Under the pieces are notes generated by a model. It was not told the DNA's origin. It saw only the letters and a list, made by a program, of their open reading frames with translations, and made no database searches. A program made the translations under genes and the position numbers. From Bacillus sp. T33-2 (GTDB lineage: Bacteria; Bacillota; Bacilli; Bacillales; Cytobacillaceae), in contig NZ_PGVB01000002.1 of the NCBI RefSeq assembly GCF_002860205.1, positions 248,001 to 312,000 on the forward strand: DNA of 64,000 nucleotides, given 5' to 3'. This document shows, piece after piece, positions 56,406 to 64,000 of this stretch (positions are counted from its first letter, which is position 1; each line of letters begins with the position of its first letter).

Positions 56406-57311
56406 ATGGCACTTCATCTTCCCGGTCAAGTGACGATTATCGAAGTAGGGCCGCGAGACGGTCTGCAGAATGAGAAGTCATTTGTTCCCACCGAAGTAAA
56501 AAAGCAGTTTATCCTGGCGCTCAGGGAGGCTGGTATTAGTGAAATGGAACTGACTTCTTTCGTTTCACCAAAATGGGTTCCGCAAATGTCGGACGCTGCT
56601 GAAATTGCAGCCGGCTGCCTTGAAGAAGTGACAAGAAACATTGTCCTCGCCCCGAACAAAAAAGGAATTGAACGGGTATATATGACCGGCTTCAAAGCGG
56701 TTGCGGTGTTCGTGGGCGTGAGCGACAGCTTTAACAAGAAAAACATCAACAAAGCAACAGCTGATAGCATGGCTGAGGTGAAGCCGTTGATCGGTGAATT
56801 GAAAGATAAAGGCTTTTTTGTAAGGGCTTGCATTTCTACTGCTTTTTATTGCCCTTATGAAGGAAAGGTAACTGAGGATGCTGCAGTGTCCTTGTGCCGG
56901 GAGTTTGTCCTGGCGGGAGCAGATGAACTGAGTGTTGCCGACACGATCGGCATGGCTTCTCCGGATGAGTCCTATTCGCTGTTCTCCAGGCTGGTCACGG
57001 AATTTCCCGAAAAGATGATAACAGCCCATTTTCACGATACCCGCAAGCTTGCCCTGGCCAATATATTCGCAGCTCTTCAGGCCGGTATTACCAGGTTTGA
57101 TACGTCGGCGGGGGGGCTGGGCGGCTGTCCGTTTGCGCCCGGGGCGGCCGGCAACGCAGCTACAGAAGATGTCGTCTATATGCTTCACCGGATGGGGATC
57201 CGGACCGGCATCGACCTGGAGAAAATTGTGAATGCCGTCGGAATTATCGAGCCCCATCTTTCCCGGCCGATTGAAAGTACTTATTACAGGCTTAATGCGG
57301 TAAAAGTATAG
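56406..57311 (+). CDS. Hydroxymethylglutaryl-CoA lyase
   Basis: 301 residues from ATG 56406 behind GGAGGG. DRE-TIM metallolyase: EVGPRDGLQNE, metal histidines in TAHFHDTRKLALAN, and the HMG-CoA lyase signature GGLGGCPFAPGAAGN with catalytic Cys. Splits HMG-CoA into acetoacetate and acetyl-CoA, feeding the divergent scoAB-thiolase operon. Homologue of B. subtilis YngG, which lies elsewhere on that chromosome. Confidence 0.92.
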   Translation: MALHLPGQVTIIEVGPRDGLQNEKSFVPTEVKKQFILALREAGISEMELTSFVSPKWVPQMSDAAEIAAGCLEEVTRNIVLAPNKKGIERVYMTGFKAVAVFVGVSDSFNKKNINKATADSMAEVKPLIGELKDKGFFVRACISTAFYCPYEGKVTEDAAVSLCREFVLAGADELSVADTIGMASPDESYSLFSRLVTEFPEKMITAHFHDTRKLALANIFAALQAGITRFDTSAGGLGGCPFAPGAAGNAATEDVVYMLHRMGIRTGIDLEKIVNAVGIIEPHLSRPIESTYYRLNAVKV

Positions 57312-57341
57312 TTTTTGCATAACTGCTGCCCAGGTGACTCA

Positions 57342-57370
57342 TCTTATAGGTAAAGCCTATGAGAAGGGAG
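57342..57370 (+). promoter_or_regulatory. Hairpin ending at the ribosome-binding site of the 43-residue ORF
   Basis: TCTTATAGG / CCTATGAGA, 9 pairs, with the 3' arm running into AGAAGGGAG. It could mask the Shine-Dalgarno, or be the end of the upstream mRNA; no T-run. Confidence 0.35.
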
Positions 57371-57378
57371 CCAGGATG

Positions 57379-57510
57379 ATGAGCCAGAAGCGGGAAAAGG
57401 GATATAGGCAGAAAGGCAAGCCAAACAGCAATGATGTTAAGCAAATGATTGCTGCCGAAGACCTGGACAAAGCGATCCACCCGACTAACCGGGACAATAC
57501 GAAAAAATAA
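57379..57510 (+). CDS. Small hydrophilic protein, 43 residues
   Basis: ATG 57379 lies 8 nt after AAGGGAG (an adjacent ATG at 57376 is also possible). Product MSQKREKGYRQKGKPNSNDV followed by KQMIAAEDLDKAIHPTNRDN and TKK: very charged, no cysteine, no membrane segment. Followed by a terminator. I do not recognise it; the composition recalls small spore or nucleic-acid-binding proteins, which is only a guess. Confidence 0.55.
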   Translation: MSQKREKGYRQKGKPNSNDVKQMIAAEDLDKAIHPTNRDNTKK

Positions 57511-57539
57511 CTGGCGGGGATGCTTCCCGCCTGATCTAT

Positions 57540-57563
57540 GCCGCTTGCTGAGGCGGCTTTTTT
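57540..57563 (+). terminator. Terminator after small ORF
   Basis: GCCGC / GCGGC stem followed directly by TTTTTTG; a second GGCGGG...CCCGCC hairpin lies just upstream (57513-57531). Confidence 0.75.
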
Positions 57564-57620
57564 GTGTCGGCAGCACTATATGTTAAAATAAAGATAAAAC
57601 TTTTTGTCGGGGGTCTTGCT

Positions 57621-58574
57621 TTGAAGAAAGCGTTCCGTTATCTTTTTTCATTTCTGCTGTTCATTTTATCCGTCGGAGTTTATTTTACAAACAGGATCAT
57701 GTTCATTAAAAAGAAGGATGATGAGCTGATTTTTCAACGGGAAAAAGATGCCGGCCATCTCGTTCCCGGCGAGTATGAGGCATTGCCGAAAAAGGAAATC
57801 CTGATCCCTTCCGATTTCGGATACTCCTTGAGTGCTGTACTTGTTGAGCCCCACGAGACAAACCGTTACGTGATTTTTTGCCACGGGGTTACTCAGAATA
57901 AATTCTCTTCGATTAAATACATGAACCTCTTTCTTGAACGTGGTTTTAATGCGGTTATCTATGACCACCGCAGGCACGGTGAATCAGGCGGGAAGACGAC
58001 CAGCTATGGTTATTATGAAAAATTTGATTTAAAGGCGGTCGTCGACTGGTTAAAAAAAGAAAAAGAGCCCGGCTTTTTCCTTGGCATCCACGGCGAATCA
58101 ATGGGGGCGGCGACTCTGCTCCTGTATGCCGGCATGCTTGAAGACGGTGCAGACTTTTATATTGCCGACTGTCCGTTTTCCGATTTTAAAGAACAACTGG
58201 CGTACAGGGTCAAAGAAGAAGTAAAATTGCCTCCGCGTATGCTGCTGCCAATCGCAACCTTGTTGCTGCGGATTCGTGACAAATACTCTTTGCGCGAGGT
58301 GTCCCCCGTTTCCGTCATTGAAAATATAAAAAAGCCAGTTTTATTCATACACAGCCGAAAAGACGACTTTATCCTGCCTTATATGACAGAGACCCTGTTC
58401 GATCTCAAACAGGGCCCCAAAAAACTGTTCTTCGCCGAGAATGGGCTCCATGCCCAGTCATATAATGAAAACCGTGAAGAATACGAAATGGCCATTGATG
58501 CCTTTCTTGAGGAGTTTGTCTTCAAGAATAATAACTTCCGTGCCCAGGGGTATCATGCCGAAGCGCCGGTATGA
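57621..58574 (+). CDS. yqkD: Alpha/beta hydrolase YqkD
   Basis: 317 residues from TTG 57621, 7 nt after GGGGG; an ATG further upstream would add a terminator-derived N-terminus. N-terminal membrane anchor (about 5-24), then the hydrolase fold: CHGVTQN, YDHRRHGESGGKTTSYGYYEK, nucleophile Ser in GIHGESMGAA, Asp in HSRKDDF and His in ENGLHAQSY. Substrate unknown. Confidence 0.88.
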   Translation: MKKAFRYLFSFLLFILSVGVYFTNRIMFIKKKDDELIFQREKDAGHLVPGEYEALPKKEILIPSDFGYSLSAVLVEPHETNRYVIFCHGVTQNKFSSIKYMNLFLERGFNAVIYDHRRHGESGGKTTSYGYYEKFDLKAVVDWLKKEKEPGFFLGIHGESMGAATLLLYAGMLEDGADFYIADCPFSDFKEQLAYRVKEEVKLPPRMLLPIATLLLRIRDKYSLREVSPVSVIENIKKPVLFIHSRKDDFILPYMTETLFDLKQGPKKLFFAENGLHAQSYNENREEYEMAIDAFLEEFVFKNNNFRAQGYHAEAPV

Positions 58575-58594
58575 TTTCCGGATCCTGGCAATAT

Positions 58595-58630
58595 AAAAAT
58601 GGCCTGGGTTCCCATTCCCAGGCCATTTTT
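58595..58630. terminator. Bidirectional terminator after yqkD
   Basis: AAAAATGGCCTGGG / TCCCAGGCCATTTTT, 13-14 bp perfect stem between convergent genes. Confidence 0.92.
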
Positions 58631-59175
58631 CATTGCAGTTCCCCCTGCCGGCTTAACTCAGTGCCGTCTTTGGACAAACCGCGCGCGATTTTATAATCGC
58701 CGACTGCATAGTAGTACCTTTGCTTCCCTTTTTCGATAATCGTTGCTTTTGTAAATTGTTGATCGGCACCAGCCACCTCCACCGCTGTGATGTCGGCACT
58801 GTTAATCCTGCCAAAAATCACCGGGATGTTGGCCTCCAGCTTGCCTTTCGGCGTGTAGAGATGGAATACATCGGCATATTGGGTCATAAATTCATGCTTA
58901 TAATATACCCAATGGTTATGCCCGGCATTTTCCCAGCCGCCTTTGTCGTTTCCGGTCAAGAAAGCTGCAGCAAGAGCGTCAAACTTTTCCGAGCCGTCCT
59001 TTTGCCTCGTTGTATAAAATACGATCGTGCCTTTTTCGACTTTCTCTTTATGTACGATTTGTTTTATGTTAAAAGGGATATCTTTTTGTATGGCTTCATC
59101 CAAAGAAGCATAATTACATGCTGCGAGCAGCAATAAACTGAATGCCAAAATAGCCGCAAACCTGACTTTCCCCAT
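58630..59175 (-). CDS. Putative lipoprotein
   Basis: 181 residues from ATG 59175 (AGGAGG 4 nt upstream). Signal peptide with lipobox LLAAC (Cys near residue 20). The mature part has no recognised domain; mixed beta-rich sequence with NHWVYYKHEFMTQYADVFHLY. Probably attached to the outer face of the membrane. Family not recognised. Confidence 0.7.
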   Translation of the reverse strand: MGKVRFAAILAFSLLLLAACNYASLDEAIQKDIPFNIKQIVHKEKVEKGTIVFYTTRQKDGSEKFDALAAAFLTGNDKGGWENAGHNHWVYYKHEFMTQYADVFHLYTPKGKLEANIPVIFGRINSADITAVEVAGADQQFTKATIIEKGKQRYYYAVGDYKIARGLSKDGTELSRQGELQ

Positions 59176-59290
59176 TTTTCCCTCCTGATCCATCTTTTCT
59201 TTGTATGTGATCGCATATTCCCATTAAAACCTATTTTTTACATTATTGTAAACTACTAATTTTACAGGAGCAGGCTGGTGGACTTCCGGG

Positions 59291-59620
59291 TTATCTCTCA
59301 GTCGTGTCGACAAAGCTCATCCGCGGATTTATATACTCATTTGGGCTTTTCAGCTGAAAACAGTTTGCGGCTTCATTAAAATCAATCGTCATTTGGCCAT
59401 CGAAAAAAACCATTTTTGATTTTTCGATGTAGATTGGCGTGATGTCCGTTGCAATTTCCTCGTCATTCTCTTCAAGCTTGTCGACCAGCCATAGGGCAGC
59501 CACACCGTTTACGGCACATCCGCAGCCATCTGTATCATATTTCAGCTTGATATAACCAGCTCGTCCAGTTGTTTTTTCTGCCAGCTTCTGCTGGGCCGTC
59601 TCTGTAATCATGATTTCCAT
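59291..59620 (-). CDS. yqkB: HesB/IscA-like protein YqkB
   Basis: 109 residues. HesB/IscA-fold (MITETAQQKLAEKT...YIKLKYDTDGCGCAVNGVAAL) with the CGC cysteine pair; the C-terminal CxC of true IscA is not seen (only C93-like NCFQL). Same pattern as YqkB. Possible Fe-S-related role. Confidence 0.8.
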   Translation of the reverse strand: MEIMITETAQQKLAEKTTGRAGYIKLKYDTDGCGCAVNGVAALWLVDKLEENDEEIATDITPIYIEKSKMVFFDGQMTIDFNEAANCFQLKSPNEYINPRMSFVDTTER

Positions 59621-59753
59621 GTTGCAACCCCCTTAGGTGTTCATAACCTGATTGTAGCATAGTGTGTCATTTATTCTTTATATTTGCTTTTTTCGCTGTT
59701 TCCTTTTACCATCAAGTTAAAATTGTGCCAATTTTGTGAAGGAGTGGTTTTAT

Positions 59754-59969
59754 ATGTCAAAGGTGCAAATCAAAGTAAATGACAACGGATCGCTAAGGAT
59801 AACCGGGGATGTCGAGCTGGTCGATGCAGAAGGGAATGTGTTTCCGACAAAGCCGACATTTTCATTGTGCCGATGCGGCCTGAGTAAGAACAAGCCATTT
59901 TGCGACGGCTCCCATAAAGGAATTTTCCAATCGGTCGTGCGGGCACCAAAACCGGAGGATGCTGAATAA
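59754..59969 (+). CDS. CDGSH iron-sulfur domain protein
   Basis: 71 residues from ATG 59754 (AAGGAG 9 nt upstream; the frame opens 18 nt earlier inside that site). CDGSH motif CRCGLSKNKPFCDGSH gives the 3Cys-1His ligands of a [2Fe-2S] cluster. Typical short bacterial form. Divergent from yqkB, a second Fe-S-linked gene. Confidence 0.88.
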   Translation: MSKVQIKVNDNGSLRITGDVELVDAEGNVFPTKPTFSLCRCGLSKNKPFCDGSHKGIFQSVVRAPKPEDAE

Positions 59970-60030
59970 TATCTGCCGTTTCAGGAGCAATGGGATTTAT
60001 TTTCTTCCCACTGCTTTTTTTCTCGTTCTT

Positions 60031-60378
60031 TCAGCCAACCGGCCGATCTTCAACCTCCCGTACATCGGCCATGCTTGAAATCTGGATGCGGTGGATTTCC
60101 CCAAACCGGTCAACGACGTGCAGTTTTTTCCCTAATTCGTCGCAGTAATGGATTTTTCCTATCACCAGCTCATACTGGCGGTTCCGGTAATGGGTAATTG
60201 CGACCGGGCTGTTAAATTCCATTGCTCGCGAAATCGTTTCATTCATTAACTCAAGCTGCTGTTCATCGATCTCCCTTTCTGCATCGTATGTATCTTCCTT
60301 TGCCCAGTCCCGGAGGAACTGCACATGCTCAGGCAGCATCATTGCTGTCCATTTGATCCTTCCCCGGTCACGAATCAT
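60031..60378 (-). CDS. YolD-like protein
   Basis: 115 residues; RDRGRIKWTAMMLPEHVQFLRDW is the YolD-like signature, followed by GKIHYCDELGKKLHVVDRFGEIHRI. YolD-like genes regularly accompany Y-family polymerases; 20 nt after the polymerase gene, same operon (B. subtilis yqjX position). Confidence 0.88.
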   Translation of the reverse strand: MIRDRGRIKWTAMMLPEHVQFLRDWAKEDTYDAEREIDEQQLELMNETISRAMEFNSPVAITHYRNRQYELVIGKIHYCDELGKKLHVVDRFGEIHRIQISSMADVREVEDRPVG

Positions 60379-60398
60379 TTTGTCCTCCCCTTCCCATA

Positions 60399-61658
60399 TT
60401 AGCCTTTATGTCCGCCGACCAACCCGGCCCGGCGGCGCGTCGTTCCAGCAGCTGTATAGGACACCGCCCGCAGCAGGGCCGCCGGGCCAAACCGGCGCCG
60501 GATTTTGTCCATTGTGTATCCAAGCTCCCGTTTTTTCCAGCCGTCCACATCGAAAAGGTTGAGCTGAAATTCGTTGTCGTCGACAAGGTTGCCAAGGGCG
60601 AGGGAAATGCTGCGCACTGCTTTTCCAGTATAATTTTCATCGAACAGCTCCAGGCAGACACGGTAAATGTCCATTGTGACGTTGGTTGGTTCCGCGACGG
60701 TCCGCGAGCGGTGGAAGCCCCCGCCGAATTCATCCTGGCTGTAGCCGATCCCGAGGCTTACAGTGCGGCCTGCTTTCCGATGGTTCCTGGTCCGGCGTGC
60801 CACTTCCTCGCACATTTCGAGGATGACATGTTTAATTTCCTCTTCTTCTTTATAATCGCGCAGCAAGATCTGGCTTTTGCCGAAGCTGATCTGCCCTTCC
60901 ATGATCGGGGCACCCAGATCGGAAAGATCGACTCCCCAAGCATGGTGATAGAGCTGGTTGCCCATGATGCCGAACTTTTTTTCAAGTTTCTCCAGATCAT
61001 AACGGGCCAGCTGCCCGACTGTAAAAATCCCCATGCTGTTCAATGTTTTCTCGACCCGGCGGCCGATCCCCCACATGTCGCTCAGCGGTGACACCGGCCA
61101 GAGCTTCGAGGGGATATCGTCATAAGTCCAGGCGGCAATGCCACGATGTTTCGCCTCAAGGTCGAGGCACAGCTTTGCCATCAGCATGTTTGGCCCGATC
61201 CCGATTGCGCACGGCAGCTGGAATTCCCGCTCAATATCATCTTTTATTTTTTCGGCGATCGTGAAAGCACCGCCCCACATCTTGATCGCCCCGTCCACTT
61301 TTATGAAACTTTCGTCAACGCTGTACGTATGGATTGCTTCCTTTGGCACATAGCGGTTGAATACCTTGGAGATTTCTGTGGAGATCCTTAAGTAAGTTGC
61401 CATTTTAGGCTCGACTACCTTGATTTTTGGGTCTTTCGGTATTTCAAACATGCGCGAACCGGTTTTGATGCCAAATTCTTTTTTCAGGCGGGGGGAAGCT
61501 GCAAGGACGACACTCCCGGGACGATCCAGGTTTGCGGCAACAGCCAGATAACAGTTCAGAGGATCAAGCCCGTACATAACCGCAGAGCAACTGGCGAAAA
61601 AGCTCTTCATATCAATGCATAAAATGTGGTTTCGGGGCATGCTGCTGTAGTCAATCAT
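60399..61658 (-). CDS. yqjW: Y-family DNA polymerase (UvrX/YqjW type)
   Basis: 419 residues. Catalytic acidic residues D16 (CIDMKSFFAS) and D115-E116 (YSVDESF); steric-gate region at MKSFF; thumb HhH (MWGIGRRVEKTLNSMG) and little-finger domain. UvrX-like translesion polymerase, error-prone repair under SOS. Two LexA-type boxes lie upstream. ATG behind AAGGAGG. Confidence 0.92.
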   Translation of the reverse strand: MIDYSSMPRNHILCIDMKSFFASCSAVMYGLDPLNCYLAVAANLDRPGSVVLAASPRLKKEFGIKTGSRMFEIPKDPKIKVVEPKMATYLRISTEISKVFNRYVPKEAIHTYSVDESFIKVDGAIKMWGGAFTIAEKIKDDIEREFQLPCAIGIGPNMLMAKLCLDLEAKHRGIAAWTYDDIPSKLWPVSPLSDMWGIGRRVEKTLNSMGIFTVGQLARYDLEKLEKKFGIMGNQLYHHAWGVDLSDLGAPIMEGQISFGKSQILLRDYKEEEEIKHVILEMCEEVARRTRNHRKAGRTVSLGIGYSQDEFGGGFHRSRTVAEPTNVTMDIYRVCLELFDENYTGKAVRSISLALGNLVDDNEFQLNLFDVDGWKKRELGYTMDKIRRRFGPAALLRAVSYTAAGTTRRRAGLVGGHKG

Positions 61659-61736
61659 TGTTGTGTTCCTCCTTGCTGTACAACATATGTAACACTTTTT
61701 GTTCCCAATTTCGAACTGAGACTGCTGGAATAAACA

Positions 61737-61750
61737 GGAACGTTTGTTCT
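61737..61750. promoter_or_regulatory. LexA (DinR) box 1
   Basis: GGAACGTTTGTTCT: core GAAC-N4-GTTC exact. In the divergent yqjW/yqzH spacer, overlapping the likely yqjW promoter region (TATAAT on the minus strand just beside it). Confidence 0.8.
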
Positions 61751-61775
61751 ATATCATTATACCCATAATATTAAG

Positions 61776-61789
61776 CGAATATGCGTTCT
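61776..61789. promoter_or_regulatory. LexA (DinR) box 2, imperfect
   Basis: CGAATATGCGTTCT: GAAT-N4-GTTC, one core mismatch. It is 39 bp from box 1. Confidence 0.5.
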
Positions 61790-61889
61790 GTTTCAATGGG
61801 AATTTTACGACGAAATTCCTTAAATCAGGATTTCATGGAGAATGCTGACCATTATGGAAATCTGTATAATGGGAATTGAGGTGCATGAC

Positions 61890-62084
61890 GTGGACGAAAA
61901 ATTGATACGGAAAATGATCGAAAAATGTTTCCGGCAGTACCGGCATGAGTCAGATGAGCTGCCGCTGAACGAACAGGATTATAAAATATTATGCCGAAAA
62001 ATAGCCGAAATGAAGGCGAACGAACCAGGAGCGGACCTGCACGATATCATCAATGATGCAGTCTATGAGTATTTGACAAATTGA
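61890..62084 (+). CDS. yqzH: YqzH-like protein
   Basis: 64 residues from GTG 61890 (GAGGTG six bases before); an earlier ATG at 61842 gives 80 residues but with a poor site. Helical, ending DLHDIINDAVYEYLTN as YqzH does. Divergent from yqjW with LexA boxes between; B. subtilis yqzH is in the LexA regulon. Role unknown. Confidence 0.75.
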   Translation: MDEKLIRKMIEKCFRQYRHESDELPLNEQDYKILCRKIAEMKANEPGADLHDIINDAVYEYLTN

Positions 62085-62086
62085 AA

Positions 62087-62137
62087 AGAACATCAAAAGG
62101 CGGTCCACATGGACAGCCTTTTGATGTTCTAGTTTTT
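62087..62137. terminator. Terminator after yqzH
   Basis: 15-bp perfect stem AGAACATCAAAAGGC / GCCTTTTGATGTTCT with an inner GTCC/GGAC extension, then TTTTT on the plus strand; also serves the convergent lipoprotein gene, whose stop lies in the 3' arm. Confidence 0.88.
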
Positions 62138-62686
62138 CGAGACTTGTTTAGTAGTAAAATCGTAATTCCAATTAGCGCGTTGTGGCGTTATGCTAGTTAT
62201 GTCAACAGTGATCATGCTGGTTGCATCAACAGTGACACTTTTTCCATCACCGGCCAGCTGGACACTATGGATGATGACATTCTTGCCTGCCTCGGCTTCT
62301 ATATGGCGGACGATCTCGGCAATTCCCTCGCGCAGCCTTTCACTTTCGTTATCGGTAAACACAACTATTTTTTTCGCCTTGGCCTTCGCGGGAAAAGACT
62401 CCAGGACCGTTCCGTCATTCCAGGCCTCCGCCTTCATGCCGACGGCCAGCTCTTCAGCAGACAGTTTCTTTCCCCCGTCGGTAAGAAGCTCTGTTTTATT
62501 ATCAATTCCGTAATAAACATCGTTAATCAAGGTTTGCTTTTCCGACACAGCGGAGATAAATCCTGTTTGCCCCCGGGCTTGCTGTGCTGGCGGCGCTGAA
62601 CCTGTACCTGAACCTTGATCCGCTTTGCCGCACCCGCCTGCAAACAGCAAAGACGCAGCAAAGACGGCGAACACTCTGTTCTTCAC
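62129..62686 (-). CDS. Putative lipoprotein with OB-like domain
   Basis: 185 residues from GTG 62686 behind AGAGGTGAT. Signal peptide with lipobox FAGGC (Cys about 19), a low-complexity Gly/Ser/Gln linker, then a domain with FISAVSEKQTLINDVYYGID and LAVGMKAEAWNDGTVLESFPAKAKAKKIVV that resembles DUF3221-type OB folds. Assignment is weak. Confidence 0.65.
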   Translation of the reverse strand: MKNRVFAVFAASLLFAGGCGKADQGSGTGSAPPAQQARGQTGFISAVSEKQTLINDVYYGIDNKTELLTDGGKKLSAEELAVGMKAEAWNDGTVLESFPAKAKAKKIVVFTDNESERLREGIAEIVRHIEAEAGKNVIIHSVQLAGDGKSVTVDATSMITVDITSITPQRANWNYDFTTKQVSKN

Positions 62687-62740
62687 TCGCTCATCACCTC
62701 TCATCTTGTTTGACGGAAGCGCGGAGCTTGAAGTTTCAGA

Positions 62741-63538
62741 TTATTTTTGGTTGAACGCCCGTTTTCCGAGCCGTTCAAATGTTCGAGGAAACAGCGAATA
62801 AATAATGCTGCCCGCATTCATCCAGCGCGGCAGATTGATCTCCCGCACCGGTGTCAGCATCCGGTCCACGACCTGTTTTGCGACATATTCAGGCTGGAGC
62901 ATGAACCTTTTGATGTTTTTGACATATGTTCCCTGTTCATCAGCAATATTAAAAAAATCCGTCGCGATCGGGCCCGGATTGACGGTCGTCACATACACAT
63001 CCAAATCGGACAATTCCATCCTGAGGCTGTTGGAATAGCCAAGGACGGCATGCTTTGTGGCAGCATACACGCTCGATTTAGGCGTGGCGATTTTTGCGGC
63101 CTGTGATGCGACGTTAATAATATGGCCGATGCGGCGTGACCTCATCCCGTGAAGCACCATGCCGGTACACGCCATCAGCCCGATGACATTCACATCAAAC
63201 ATCGATTTAATTTCATCAACCGGAGCTTCATGGGCATGGCGAAAGACGCCGAAACCGGCATTGTTCACCAATACATCGACATGGCCGATGTCAGCGAGCA
63301 CTTTTGAAAACACAGCCTGAACCGCATCAGTATCAGCGACATCCAGCCGGTGTACATCTACTCGCACTCCGTATTTCGTAAGGTCTTGTTTCATTGACTT
63401 CAATTTATCAATGCTGCGGGCAAGCAAAACAAGATTCGCGCCGCGCGTTGCGCACAGGCGGGCGATTTCAGCGCCAATTCCCCCGGATGCACCGGTGATG
63501 ACAATGTTTTTTCCTTTCAGCCGATCTGTTGACAACAT
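62741..63538 (-). CDS. yqjQ: Short-chain dehydrogenase YqjQ
   Basis: 265 residues from ATG 63538 (GAGGTGA just upstream). Rossmann GASGGIGAEIA (about 16-26), NNAGFG, catalytic Ser in NVASQAA and Tyr-x3-Lys in YAATKHA; C-terminal extension after TVNPGPIATDF. NAD(P)-dependent oxidoreductase, substrate unknown. 7 nt after yqjP. Confidence 0.9.
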   Translation of the reverse strand: MLSTDRLKGKNIVITGASGGIGAEIARLCATRGANLVLLARSIDKLKSMKQDLTKYGVRVDVHRLDVADTDAVQAVFSKVLADIGHVDVLVNNAGFGVFRHAHEAPVDEIKSMFDVNVIGLMACTGMVLHGMRSRRIGHIINVASQAAKIATPKSSVYAATKHAVLGYSNSLRMELSDLDVYVTTVNPGPIATDFFNIADEQGTYVKNIKRFMLQPEYVAKQVVDRMLTPVREINLPRWMNAGSIIYSLFPRTFERLGKRAFNQK

Positions 63539-63545
63539 CCTCACC

Positions 63546-64000
63546 TCACTTTGCTGCATAGCGCCAAATCTGCCCATGACTGTTGATCATGATCTCCCCG
63601 AGGGACTCTAAATAATCGAGCTGCGCCACCGTTTCAGAAATTGTCAATGACAGCTCCTTCTCGTAAACAGCCGGAAATAAAAGCCGGCAGATCTCAAACA
63701 CGGTCAGCGTCTGCCCTTCGAGGTATTGTTTTACCTGCATCGCCCGTTCATGCTGACGGACGAGTCTTTTGTTTATCAGCTCCTCCACGTTTATGATTTC
63801 CTGTCCATGGCCGGCATACACCATACCGATTGGGTAATCGAGCAGCTTTTTTAAAGAATCATTATATTGCAGCTGCGATTTCGGGCGTCCGGTTTCGCCT
63901 GCAAGCGGCGGCTCGATGAGCGGATTTGGCGAAATGCTGGCAAGCAGCAAGTCACCGCCGATCAGCACTCCATCATTTTCCCTTAAAAGAGCAATATGGC
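63546..64000 (-). CDS. yqjP: Metallo-beta-lactamase-fold hydrolase YqjP, C-terminal part
   Basis: Partial, running off the right edge; the visible 150 codons begin inside the fold (HIALLRENDGVLIGGDLLLASISPNP), with the conserved Asp of the MBL core and a later metal-His region GMVYAGHGQEI, then a C-terminal helical domain (ICRLLFPAVYEKELSLTISETVAQLDYL). Likely a glyoxalase II-like hydrolase. Confidence 0.85.
   Translation of the reverse strand, partial: HIALLRENDGVLIGGDLLLASISPNPLIEPPLAGETGRPKSQLQYNDSLKKLLDYPIGMVYAGHGQEIINVEELINKRLVRQHERAMQVKQYLEGQTLTVFEICRLLFPAVYEKELSLTISETVAQLDYLESLGEIMINSHGQIWRYAAK

Noticed and set aside
60408-61091. 227-codon plus-strand frame
   Set aside because: It is antisense to the Y-family polymerase, which has full catalytic motifs; no ribosome-binding site.

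Overview
The window is a stretch of chromosome from an endospore-forming Bacillaceae species (Bacillus sensu lato). The evidence is gene content and order: it follows the Bacillus subtilis segment from sleB and prsW through ypdA, gudB, the ypb genes, serA, sigX, the res genes, dacB-spmAB, scpAB, lysA, spoVA, spoIIA, punA-deoB, xerD, fur, spoIIM and nudF to the yqk/yqj genes. Shine-Dalgarno sites are strong AGGAGG-type, TTG and GTG starts are common, and U-tailed terminators are abundant. I saw no rRNA, tRNA, CRISPR array, insertion sequence or prophage. Most genes are on the minus strand.

Layout: 1-6.5 kb holds the start of sleB, prsW, an asparaginase, ypdA, gudB, the MecA paralogue ypbH and a phosphoesterase. 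6.5-9.4 kb holds two small membrane proteins and a CBS protein around a plus-strand cotJABC spore-coat operon. 9.5-13.3 kb is the ypbB-recS-ypbD-ypbE operon. 13.5-17 kb has ferredoxin, the riboflavin transporter ribU under an FMN riboswitch, and serA. 17-26 kb has a secreted M23/LysM protein, sigX-rsiX behind an autoregulatory promoter, resDE and resABC (cytochrome c maturation). 26-32 kb has rluB, the dacB-spmA-spmB spore-cortex operon, ypuI and scpAB. 32-41 kb has ypuF, an orphan ribT, lysA, a reduced spoVA operon, the spoIIA operon and dacF. 41-48 kb is the nucleoside salvage set deoB-punA-pdp, then xerD, fur and spoIIM. 48-64 kb is more mosaic: a frameshifted DUF4395 gene, an endonuclease Q homologue, nudF, an mciZ homologue, an unusual 20-21 bp tandem repeat, a ketone-body/leucine-catabolism cluster (thiolase, scoAB, HMG-CoA lyase), yqkD, small Fe-S proteins, an SOS-type polymerase module with LexA boxes, and yqjQ-yqjP.

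Functional themes: sporulation control (spoIIA, sigF, spoVA, spoIIM, dacB, spmAB, cotJ, mciZ, sleB), each with a promoter that fits the expected sporulation sigma factor where I could read one; redox and respiration (ypdA, res genes, ferredoxin); and salvage or catabolism of nucleosides, amino acids and ketone bodies.

The observations most worth a second look are: (1) five copies of TTTCGCTTAAW-like units spaced 21, 20, 20 and 21 bp between two convergent genes; (2) a short mciZ-like gene with a C-terminal extension; (3) a spoVA operon lacking the spoVAC-AD-AEB trio; (4) an 80-nt three-way-junction-like palindromic element between punA and pdp; and (5) a perfect 16-bp dyad plus a cre site in front of deoB. 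All database-level claims rest on recalled family knowledge, since no search was possible.
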